From Promethearchaeota archaeon (GTDB lineage Archaea > Asgardarchaeota > Lokiarchaeia > Sigyniarchaeales > SOKP01), in NCBI GenBank assembly GCA_030667705.1, contig DAOUVJ010000006.1, forward strand, positions 1 through 44,048: 44,048 nt of DNA. Reading direction: 5' to 3'. A model generated the notes under the pieces. The model saw nothing but the letters and a program-made list of their open reading frames with translations, was not told the DNA's origin and ran no database searches. This document shows positions 24,859 through 31,374 of the stretch, piece after piece (within the stretch, counting starts at the first letter, position 1; each line of letters starts with the position of its first letter). The position numbers were made by a program, and so were the translations under genes.

Positions 24859-25215
24859 ATGGAACCTATATTAGAAAGAAATTTACTTATTAATGATGTG
24901 TGTTTTTATATTTCTCTCTTTAAATTACACAAGAGTTACCTATTATTATTATCTGATCAAAAAGAAATGGGTATCGGTAGTGTTACTTTAAGCAGCCCTT
25001 CTCTTATCGAAGGGGTTAAAACTTCCTCATCTTCTTACTCCCTATTTGGAATTAAGAATAAAATTGCGAACAAACTGATAGTTGAACGTGTGGCAAATTT
25101 ATTGAACACTCCGGTTTTATTGTTATCATTCCTCAAAACTAAAATGGCTGAAGAAGATTTCATTAAACCAGTTATGAGTTGTCTTACTGAAATGGCATCG
25201 GTATTACCTTATTAA
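24859..25215 (+). CDS. PAC4 (PSMG4)-like small protein, candidate proteasome assembly chaperone
   Basis: A 118-residue single-domain protein. The order of elements recalls PSMG4/PAC4: a strand pair VCFYISLFKLHKSYLLLLSD, a Gly-Ser strand GIGSVTLSSPS, the serine-rich loop KTSSSSYSLFG, a basic helix KNKIANKLIVERVANLL, the strand TPVLLLSFLKT and a final helix. PAC4 has the same loop between a strand and a long helix, with a strand reading like VFVSYNL at the matching place. This is pattern comparison only, with no alignment score behind it. It follows the Roadblock-linked genes and shares the region with the PAC2 protein at 20994. Confidence 0.45.
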   Translation: MEPILERNLLINDVCFYISLFKLHKSYLLLLSDQKEMGIGSVTLSSPSLIEGVKTSSSSYSLFGIKNKIANKLIVERVANLLNTPVLLLSFLKTKMAEEDFIKPVMSCLTEMASVLPY

Positions 25216-25251
25216 TTAATCCAAAATTTTGCACAAAAGTTATTAATAAGA

Positions 25252-25373
25252 TGCAGGGAAGGGGATTTGAACCCCTGTAGACCTATGTCAATGGATCTTG
25301 AGTGTGGTTAAAAGACGGGTAAGATTTCCTTCTTTTATTTGTCCACCGCCGTTGACCGCTTGGCTATCCCTGC
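25252..25373 (-). tRNA. tRNA-Leu(CAA) with a 39-nt intron at position 32/33
   Basis: Acceptor GCAGGGA/TCCCTGC, long variable arm and T arm AGGGG/CCCCT identify a type II leucine tRNA. The anticodon stem GTGGA pairs with TCCAT (one G-T pair). The loop CTCAAGA carries anticodon CAA, but its first base is cut off from the rest by an intron, 25302-25340. Exon GTGG pairs perfectly with intron CCAC, with bulges AC|A and AC|T that place the cuts after C32 and before T33. AAAAGA/TCTTTT forms the intron stem. The 32/33 site is non-canonical and is shared with tRNA-Ala at the right end of the window. Confidence 0.92.
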
Positions 25374-25446
25374 CAGACATTTTAAATTGAGATAATGAAA
25401 AATTATTTTAAATAAAATGCATAGTTATCTCTGTTTGATAATTTTA

Positions 25447-25674
25447 TCATCCCATAAACAACGTAAAAATTATCAAAACACCTAGCATTGAAAACATTAC
25501 AACCATTTGAATTCTGTTTTTTTTTTTACCTTTCTTTTCTTTTGCTAAATAATTATCCCGACAAGTTTGATTACAAAATTGTTTATCAGCAGACATAGCT
25601 TTACGACATACGGGACAATGGCTATGAGGACCCCATTTTTTTTTTATCTGTTCTTTCCATGACGATTGAGACAT
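25447..25674 (-). CDS. DUF2116-type zinc ribbon with one membrane helix
   Basis: A 75-residue protein: N-terminal HCPVCRKAMSADKQFCNQTCRDNYL (CxxC...CxxxC, about 19-43) forms a zinc ribbon, then a lysine-rich linker, then a single hydrophobic helix MVVMFSMLGVLIIFTLFMG at the C terminus. This is the layout of archaeal DUF2116 proteins, small tail-anchored zinc proteins of unknown function. A tail-anchored topology would make it a possible client of the Get3-like ATPase at 6326, which is inference only. Confidence 0.75.
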   Translation of the reverse strand: MSQSSWKEQIKKKWGPHSHCPVCRKAMSADKQFCNQTCRDNYLAKEKKGKKKNRIQMVVMFSMLGVLIIFTLFMG

Positions 25675-25755
25675 TTTCGCTTCCTACTTAATTCTAAAAA
25701 TAATCTTAGTTTGTAATTAAATATAGATAAATAAATTAATTTTTCGAAATGAAAA

Positions 25756-26460
25756 TTAATTTGAAATTACAGTACCATTAAAATCTGATTCTCCAACCCA
25801 GATTTTCGTGAATTCATCTAAGTTCGTTCCAGACACCACATATACCTTGATCTTACTTCTTTTCATTATTTGCAGAGAGACAGCATCAAAAATTCGATAT
25901 TCCCCCGCAGCAGCTTGTTTTTCATTAGAATCTTTTATAATCAAATTTTGCAGTTTGTCGAGAGTTAAGTTTTTTATTAACTTAGCATCATCATATTTAT
26001 TTGGATCTTTATCATAGATCCCATTAACATTAGTGAGTATGACTACTTGATCAGCATCAATGAATTCAGCAACTTCTAAAGCAACTGAAGTTGTTGATTG
26101 CCCTGGTTGTATACCACCCATAATGATAATTCTATTAAACAAGAGAGCTTGGGCTAATTCCTCAAATTGTTTTGGAATTTCAGGGAAAGCAATTTCCCCG
26201 AAAATTTCCATCAATAGTCGAGCGTTAATTCGGGATATTTTAATCCCCATAATATCGTTAGATGTTTCGTTCGTATGAACAGATCTTATAGCAGATATGT
26301 AGTTTCTTGCTATTATACCTCCACCACATACTATGATAACTTTATCATAATGTTGGTTAGTTTTAATTACCTTACAAAATTTAATTATTTGTTGAATATT
26401 GATTTCTAGATCTTCTGAAAATAAGAGTGAACCCCCAATTTTTATTACAATATTTTTCAT
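25756..26460 (-). CDS. pyrH: UMP kinase, archaeal type
   Basis: A 234-residue amino-acid-kinase-fold UMP kinase that phosphorylates UMP to UDP. Core motifs: KIGGSLLF (about 4-11), CGGGIIARNYISAI, IMGIKISRINARLLME, GGIQPGQSTTSVALEVAEFIDADQVVILTNVNGIYDKDP (about 115-153) and AGEYRIFDAVSLQIMKRSKIKVYVVSG. The related kinase MfnE shares the fold, but the SRxNA and GxY..FD segments fit PyrH. An ATG at 26460 is better than the TTG three codons earlier. The pantoate kinase gene diverges from it with a 72-base spacer. Confidence 0.9.
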   Translation of the reverse strand: MKNIVIKIGGSLLFSEDLEINIQQIIKFCKVIKTNQHYDKVIIVCGGGIIARNYISAIRSVHTNETSNDIMGIKISRINARLLMEIFGEIAFPEIPKQFEELAQALLFNRIIIMGGIQPGQSTTSVALEVAEFIDADQVVILTNVNGIYDKDPNKYDDAKLIKNLTLDKLQNLIIKDSNEKQAAAGEYRIFDAVSLQIMKRSKIKVYVVSGTNLDEFTKIWVGESDFNGTVISN

Positions 26461-26532
26461 AATAATCAAATTTGATTTTTCTTTTATTTATTAATATATA
26501 GTTGATCAGCTAAATTAAGTTACTTGAGTTGC

Positions 26533-27501
26533 ATGTCTAATAAAGAGGTAAAAGTTATCGTAAAAATACCACACAGGATTTCTGGATTTTTTGAAATTGT
26601 TGATAAATTAAACGGAATTAGAATAGAAGATCCTCAATTGGTTGGTTCAAGGGGTGCGGGATTTAATATCAATGATTTCGGGATAACTGAAATAACATCG
26701 CAAGAACCAAAAGATCCCTCTTGTTCTACATGTCAAATCTTTATAAATGGTATAGAATTAAATGAAAAAGCTGAAACAACTCACTTTATTTTTGATCATC
26801 TAAAACAATATTTTAAGAAAACAGCTCACGTGATAATTGAGCACAAATTTGATTTACCCGTTGGTTGTGGGTATGGTGCAAGCGGTTCTGGAGCTCTAGG
26901 TGCAGTATATGGAATAAATTCTCTCCTAAAACTAAAGATATCCGATTATGAGAAAGGAAAGATTGCCCATATTGCAGAAGTCTCAAATAAAACAGGTTTA
27001 GGAACAATTTGTGGTCAATTAGGTGGTGGTTTGTGCATTTTAAAAGAACCAGGTTATCCTTGTATCTCAGAACGGATTCGATTTCCATCGGATTTGAGTG
27101 TAATCTGCGGTTCCTTTGGAATGATTCATACAAAATCAATACTAAATGACTCAATTTTAAATATGAATATAAAAAAGGCTGGTAGAGATGCGTTAATTAA
27201 ATTACTTCAAGATCCAAGTATTTGTACATTTATGAATGCTTCAATCGAATTTGTGCAAAAAACCTTAATCCTTGATATTCTACAACTTACTACTACTCGC
27301 GAATTAATAGAAGATTTAAATAAACTAAATATAATTGGTGCTAGCATGAATCAATTGGGAAGATCAGTATATGCAATATGTAATAAGAGGAATGAAGAAA
27401 AAGTATTAGATGTTTTTGATACTTATAGCCCAGAAATAAAAATTATAAAATCGAGCATATATGAGGATAAAACGATTAATATTATGAATAGCCTAGTATA
27501 A
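26533..27501 (+). CDS. Pantoate kinase (GHMP family)
   Basis: A 322-residue GHMP kinase of the archaeal pantoate kinase group (COG1829), which phosphorylates pantoate to 4-phosphopantoate. Evidence: HRISGFFEIVD at the N terminus, GSRGAGFNI, and the ATP-binding loop LPVGCGYGASGSGALGA (about 110-126). AEVSNKTGLGTICGQLGGGLCI and the C-terminal NIIGASMNQLGRSVYAI also fit. Its product is the substrate of the PPS enzyme at 4154. I prefer the ATG at 26533; the TTG at 26524 would add three residues. It converges with proC, whose stop codon lies one base beyond its own. Confidence 0.9.
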   Translation: MSNKEVKVIVKIPHRISGFFEIVDKLNGIRIEDPQLVGSRGAGFNINDFGITEITSQEPKDPSCSTCQIFINGIELNEKAETTHFIFDHLKQYFKKTAHVIIEHKFDLPVGCGYGASGSGALGAVYGINSLLKLKISDYEKGKIAHIAEVSNKTGLGTICGQLGGGLCILKEPGYPCISERIRFPSDLSVICGSFGMIHTKSILNDSILNMNIKKAGRDALIKLLQDPSICTFMNASIEFVQKTLILDILQLTTTRELIEDLNKLNIIGASMNQLGRSVYAICNKRNEEKVLDVFDTYSPEIKIIKSSIYEDKTINIMNSLV

Positions 27502-27502
27502 A

Positions 27503-28324
27503 TTAAGACGTTCTAGAAGTATTTAGAGTTTTTGATTTTAAAGTTGCTGCTTCGACAGCTCTGATCAGTGTTGCTCTTAATTTTGCGGATTCAATCTCAT
27601 GAATAGCTGTGATTGTTGTTCCACCCGGAGTTGCAACCATATCTTTCAATTCTCCAGGATGCTTCCCTGTTTCTAATAATAATTTTGCTGAACCCATAAC
27701 TGTATGTGCTGCTAATTTTTGCGAAATATCCCGAGGTAACCCCATCTTTACTCCTCCGTCTGCTAAAGCTTCAATTATTATAAAAATATAAGCAGGTCCA
27801 CTACCAGATAGACCAGTCACTGCATCTAAGTGTATTTCATCTAATTCCACAACAAACCCCACAGATTTAAACAATTTCTTAGCAAAATTTAATTCCTTCT
27901 CATTCACAAATTCATTAGATGCTATAGCGGTTGCTGCAGCTCCAATAATTGCGGGAGTATTTGTCATAATTCTTATTAAACCGATTGGTTTATTGATAAA
28001 CTTAAATATGTGTTCAAAAGATACTCCTGCGGCAATAGAAATTATTACTTGACCCTCTGAGATTACCGCGCTAATTTCACTTAAGATTTTATTGATTACT
28101 TGGGGGATGACAGCAATTAAAATACAACGGGATCGTTTGACTAACTCTAAATTATCTGTAGCTATCTCAACATTTAATTCTTCTGAAACGTCCTTTGAAC
28201 GGGTTTCATCAATATCATAAATAATAATTGAATCATTTTTAACCGTATCAGTACAAACAAATCGTTTTACTAATGCTGAGCCAATTTTACCAATACCAAT
28301 AATGCCTAATTCTTTCTCAAACAT
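27503..28324 (-). CDS. proC: Pyrroline-5-carboxylate reductase
   Basis: A 273-residue P5C reductase, the last step of proline synthesis. The Rossmann motif is GIIGIGKIGSALVKRF (about 8-23). The C-terminal catalytic domain carries the family signature LSGSGPAYIFIIIEALADGGVKMGL (about 164-188) and ATPGGTTITAIHEIE (about 230-244). IMTNTPAIIGAAATAI is also typical. Length is normal. It is the third gene of a minus-strand set with MfnB and a GNAT protein; the 66-base gap before it may contain its own promoter. Confidence 0.93.
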   Translation of the reverse strand: MFEKELGIIGIGKIGSALVKRFVCTDTVKNDSIIIYDIDETRSKDVSEELNVEIATDNLELVKRSRCILIAVIPQVINKILSEISAVISEGQVIISIAAGVSFEHIFKFINKPIGLIRIMTNTPAIIGAAATAIASNEFVNEKELNFAKKLFKSVGFVVELDEIHLDAVTGLSGSGPAYIFIIIEALADGGVKMGLPRDISQKLAAHTVMGSAKLLLETGKHPGELKDMVATPGGTTITAIHEIESAKLRATLIRAVEAATLKSKTLNTSRTS

Positions 28325-28390
28325 ATTAAAACTTTATAACTAATACCAAAATAAGTTTATGAATTTATTCAAATTTTTTTTTCAGAGAAA

Positions 28391-28888
28391 CTAGTAGAAA
28401 CTATTATCAATAATATCTGTATCTCTGATGCCAAAATCAATCCAGATATTTCTTTCTAATATGATTTTGTTTCGAAACTTCTCTTTTTCATGAAAATTAT
28501 ATTTTTGGAAAAATTTAATGCCCCTTATATAATGTTGTGGTAATTCTATTTGAATCATAGCGATTCCTTCTTCCTTCTGTAAATTTATAAATTTATTTAA
28601 TAATAAATAACCGATCTTATTTTTTCTAAATTTAGGGGCTACGAACAATAATTTTAAAGATGTAGATGGAAGAAAATTTGTTAATGGATCATCATTATTG
28701 CATTTCTTTTCAGCAATGAGCATACCAACTAATAACTCATCTTGTAAAGCTGTTAAAATGAGATAGTTTTCAGTATTATAATTATCTGAAAAACCGTCTA
28801 TAAAGTCAATAAATTCTTTTGCACATAGACGTAAATCAATTAGAGACAAATTCGTTGAAAACTCCATAGAAATTTCTAAATTTTTCAT
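28391..28888 (-). CDS. GNAT-family acetyltransferase
   Basis: A 165-residue GNAT-fold protein. The acetyl-CoA region is LKLLFVAPKFRKNKIGYLLLNKFINLQ (motif A with RKNKIG in place of the RxxGxG/A consensus), followed by GIAMIQIELPQHYIRGIKFFQKYNFHEKEKF. The N-terminal segment has no clear substrate clue. It starts 20 bases after MfnB on the same strand, an arrangement that suggests cotranscription. Substrate unknown. It is not closely similar to the other GNAT protein at 3534. Confidence 0.7.
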   Translation of the reverse strand: MKNLEISMEFSTNLSLIDLRLCAKEFIDFIDGFSDNYNTENYLILTALQDELLVGMLIAEKKCNNDDPLTNFLPSTSLKLLFVAPKFRKNKIGYLLLNKFINLQKEEGIAMIQIELPQHYIRGIKFFQKYNFHEKEKFRNKIILERNIWIDFGIRDTDIIDNSFY

Positions 28889-28908
28889 TATATGTCCAGA
28901 TCTCCTAC

Positions 28909-29637
28909 TTAGTATAAGTGATTTTTTAATTCTTCAATCATGTGGGCTCTTATTTTGCCTTTTTGTCTATCGAAGTTATCACATACTATGCTTCTTACTC
29001 CGATAATATCTGGTGAGATTTTTTTGATTTTTGAAATTGAATCTTTCATTAAATTACCAGCTAAAGCTATGTCAAGATTCGCTTGTTTCGATATTTTTTT
29101 GAAATCCATCAATTGTTCAACACTTAAAAAATCAAATAACCCTTTTCCATCTTTTATGAATGTATCTAGCATTGCTATATCAGATCCCGATTCAGCGGCA
29201 ATTATGGGGATCGATAAAAAATCAGGAGAGGTTTTTATTCTCTTGTAATCTGCGTAACCTGCTACTACTATTTTAATATCTTTATTATAGTTTTTCACTG
29301 CTTTTACTACTTTTTCCATGAGATCAACTCCTTCTTCGACATTTTTCGGTCCTTTTAAACCCACTTTAATAATATCTGCCCCCGAAACTGCTGCGCCTAA
29401 TGCAGCTAAGGATGCGGAACCAGGTAAATAGGGAAAGTCTCCTATTGTAGCACTCAGCTTCTGTGGGCTACTCTCTGGGATTAATTCTTTCATTTGATTA
29501 ATAATCCATGGAAAATTAGCACCTAATGAACCTTCATCAGGATTTTTACAATCCACATAATCAACTCCTGAGTTGACGGTGATTCTTGCTTCTTCGATAT
29601 TTTTAGGACTTATTAATAATTTTATTTTTTGTGGCAT
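28909..29637 (-). CDS. mfnB: MfnB, (5-formylfuran-3-yl)methyl phosphate synthase
   Basis: A 242-residue TIM-barrel DUF556/COG1891 protein. In methanogens MfnB condenses two glyceraldehyde-3-phosphates to the furan precursor of methanofuran. Diagnostic stretches: KLLISPKNIEEARITVNSGVDYVDCKNPDEGSLGANFPWII (about 5-45), SATIGDFPYLPGSASLAALGAA, ADIIKVGLKGPKN and IALAGNLMKDSI. The catalytic lysines expected in KNP, KVGL and near the C terminus are present. Its presence suggests methanofuran-type C1 chemistry, with a HisA-like protein of the COG1411 group 0.8 kb away. The GNAT gene follows by 20 bases. Confidence 0.9.
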   Translation of the reverse strand: MPQKIKLLISPKNIEEARITVNSGVDYVDCKNPDEGSLGANFPWIINQMKELIPESSPQKLSATIGDFPYLPGSASLAALGAAVSGADIIKVGLKGPKNVEEGVDLMEKVVKAVKNYNKDIKIVVAGYADYKRIKTSPDFLSIPIIAAESGSDIAMLDTFIKDGKGLFDFLSVEQLMDFKKISKQANLDIALAGNLMKDSISKIKKISPDIIGVRSIVCDNFDRQKGKIRAHMIEELKNHLY

Positions 29638-29952
29638 TAGAATTCATATTTTATGTGACTTTCTAAAAAACTCATATTATGAATTGCTTAATTAATTTTT
29701 TATTTTACATTCTTTTAAATTAACAATCAATAATAATTATATACATAGTGAAAAACACTTATGAACTTAAATTCTACCAATGGATCTTATAGAAAGAAAT
29801 AGTATTAGTACCAGAAAAAATAATTAAATGCTTTTCTTTAATTTTCTTTCTCCAGAAACCTTTCATAAGACCTTAATCGTATTTTTAATTGTGATATAAA
29901 AGTTTAAATTCAATAATTATTATTAAATATCAAAAAAAATGATGATTTAATT
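29638..29952. other. Intergenic AT-rich spacer without recognisable gene
   Basis: About 315 bases between the divergent mfnB and RING-like genes. I see no ORF longer than about 15 codons, no tRNA-like fold and no convincing repeat. It presumably holds promoters for both flanking genes. Confidence 0.6.
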
Positions 29953-30483
29953 TTGTCACCCAAAGAAATTACTAAATTGGATATAACTAGTGAAGTATTT
30001 AAAGAACCAATTGAAGTTATCAAACAATTATCTGCCAATCTTGAAGGCTTAAAGTATACTAAAGTGATACAAACTTTTGTCTTGGAGGATCGCAGATTAA
30101 ATCTATCTATAGATAGCGAAGGCACTGGAGAATTCAAAGGAAAAGTAGTATGGATAGGAAATACAAAAGATGAGAGTGCTGGAACTATCTTCTGCATTGA
30201 TAATAAAACGGAATTGAAACAGATAACACCAACAGCAGAAAACACAGAAACAGTGATATTAGATATTAAAAAAGAGTTAATTAGGGTTACCACCTCTTCT
30301 AAGACAAAATGTGCTGTATGTGGTAAAAAGATCGAAATTTTTGATGAAGTAATTGGATGTCCTTTATGTGAAACTAAAGCTCATAAAGATCACATGGTCG
30401 ATTGGGTGAGAATGAAACACTCTTGTCCTGTATGTAAAAAATCATTAAATGTTTCTAGAACTGGTGTCATATTTATAGATTAA
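29953..30483 (+). CDS. RING/PHD-like zinc-finger protein
   Basis: A 176-residue protein. Residues 1-110 are a beta-rich domain I cannot name (QTFVLEDRRLNLSI, GEFKGKVVWIGN, AGTIFCIDN). The C-terminal 60 residues hold eight metal ligands: C120, C123, C136, C139, H144, H147, C158 and C161, in CAVC, CPLCETKAHKDH and CPVC. The order C4H2C2 and the short Cx2C-x4-Hx2H step are those of a RING/PHD-like treble clef rather than a plain zinc ribbon. Asgard genomes encode RING-type ubiquitin-ligase-like proteins, so an E3-like role is possible but not shown. Start is TTG (29953). Its end overlaps the convergent HisA-like gene by 39 bases. Confidence 0.68.
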   Translation: MSPKEITKLDITSEVFKEPIEVIKQLSANLEGLKYTKVIQTFVLEDRRLNLSIDSEGTGEFKGKVVWIGNTKDESAGTIFCIDNKTELKQITPTAENTETVILDIKKELIRVTTSSKTKCAVCGKKIEIFDEVIGCPLCETKAHKDHMVDWVRMKHSCPVCKKSLNVSRTGVIFID

Positions 30484-31212
30484 ATCTCTTAATTTCTGTA
30501 TGTTTATTGTTCCATCATAAAGAGCGGTTCCTATTAATACTCCGGAAAATTGGTTATCATAATAGATTTGAATATCTGATAAATCCTTTATTCCTCCTCC
30601 TACATATATTTCTCCGTTAAAATCATTTCTTATTTTGAGATAGAGAGGCGTAATTCCTCCCAACTTCTGTCCAACTCGAAATAAATCAAGTAATATAATT
30701 TTGTAAACACCTAAATCCCCTATATTTTTCACAATATTAGGGATAGACATGAATTTAAATTCATTAATTTGTGTAATAACTTTCTCTAAATACATATCGA
30801 TACTCACGATTATATTTTCCTCCCCCAATTTACTTAGTGTGTTTTTAATAACCTCTAAATCCCCTAAAGTCTCTAATCCTATTATGATATTATCGATTCC
30901 AAATTGTGATATTGCATTAACATCCTCTTTAGTTGAGATCCCCGAATCTAGCATTATTCTAATATCATAATTTTTCATAAGACTTACAATAATTTCAGAA
31001 TTTGGGTGATTTTTCATAATAGCATCTAAATCTGCGATATAGAACTCATTAAACTCATATTTATTATGAAGGGTTTCAATAATAGTATGAGGATCACTAG
31101 ATCCAAACATATAAGATTTTAGTGGTGTATATTGACTTCTTTCTCCCTTAATAGCGTGAACGCAAATGGAATTGAGGATATCCAATACGGGGATGATTTT
31201 AAAATTACTCAT
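30445..31212 (-). CDS. HisA-related TIM-barrel protein (COG1411 type)
   Basis: A 255-residue protein related to ProFAR isomerase HisA but of the archaeal COG1411 group. The N terminus IIPVLDILNSICVHAIKGERSQYTPLKS replaces the HisA DLxxGxxVRL pattern; later come FYIADLDAI, IRIMLDSGIS, NIIIGLETLG and IYVGGGIKDLSDI, phosphate-binding as in HisA. Relatives in methanogens and methylotrophs are linked to methanofuran or tetrahydromethanopterin pathways, and here mfnB lies 0.8 kb away. No other histidine genes are present, which argues against a plain HisA. Function is inferred. Confidence 0.75.
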   Translation of the reverse strand: MSNFKIIPVLDILNSICVHAIKGERSQYTPLKSYMFGSSDPHTIIETLHNKYEFNEFYIADLDAIMKNHPNSEIIVSLMKNYDIRIMLDSGISTKEDVNAISQFGIDNIIIGLETLGDLEVIKNTLSKLGEENIIVSIDMYLEKVITQINEFKFMSIPNIVKNIGDLGVYKIILLDLFRVGQKLGGITPLYLKIRNDFNGEIYVGGGIKDLSDIQIYYDNQFSGVLIGTALYDGTINIQKLRDLIYKYDTSSRNI

Positions 31213-31336
31213 TTTACCGACAAATTTAATATTATTTTAAGATAAATTACCGATATGAAATACTCTTGTTTTTTAAAAATATTCATTAATTAGATATTAA
31301 TAGATTACTTTTTTAAGAATATAATTTAAAAAGATC

Positions 31337-31366
31337 CTTATAAACCTAATAAAAGTTATATATAAC
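31337..31366 (+). promoter_or_regulatory. TATA box and adjoining palindrome upstream of the RPA70-like gene
   Basis: CTTATAAA at 31337-31344 is a good archaeal TATA element, putting transcription start near 31365, ten bases before the ATG. The perfect 12-base palindrome GTTATATATAAC (31355-31366) overlaps that presumed start site, a position where a bound repressor would block transcription. The palindrome is AT-rich, so chance is possible. Confidence 0.4.
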
Positions 31367-31374
31367 GTGATTTT

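Noticed and set aside
25756-26460. MfnE (a methanofuran kinase of the same fold) instead of UMP kinase
   Set aside because: The SRxNA block and the GEYRIFDAVSLQIM segment fit archaeal PyrH better, despite mfnB being nearby.
30445-31212. HisA of histidine synthesis
   Set aside because: The N-terminal pattern matches the COG1411 group and no his genes are nearby.
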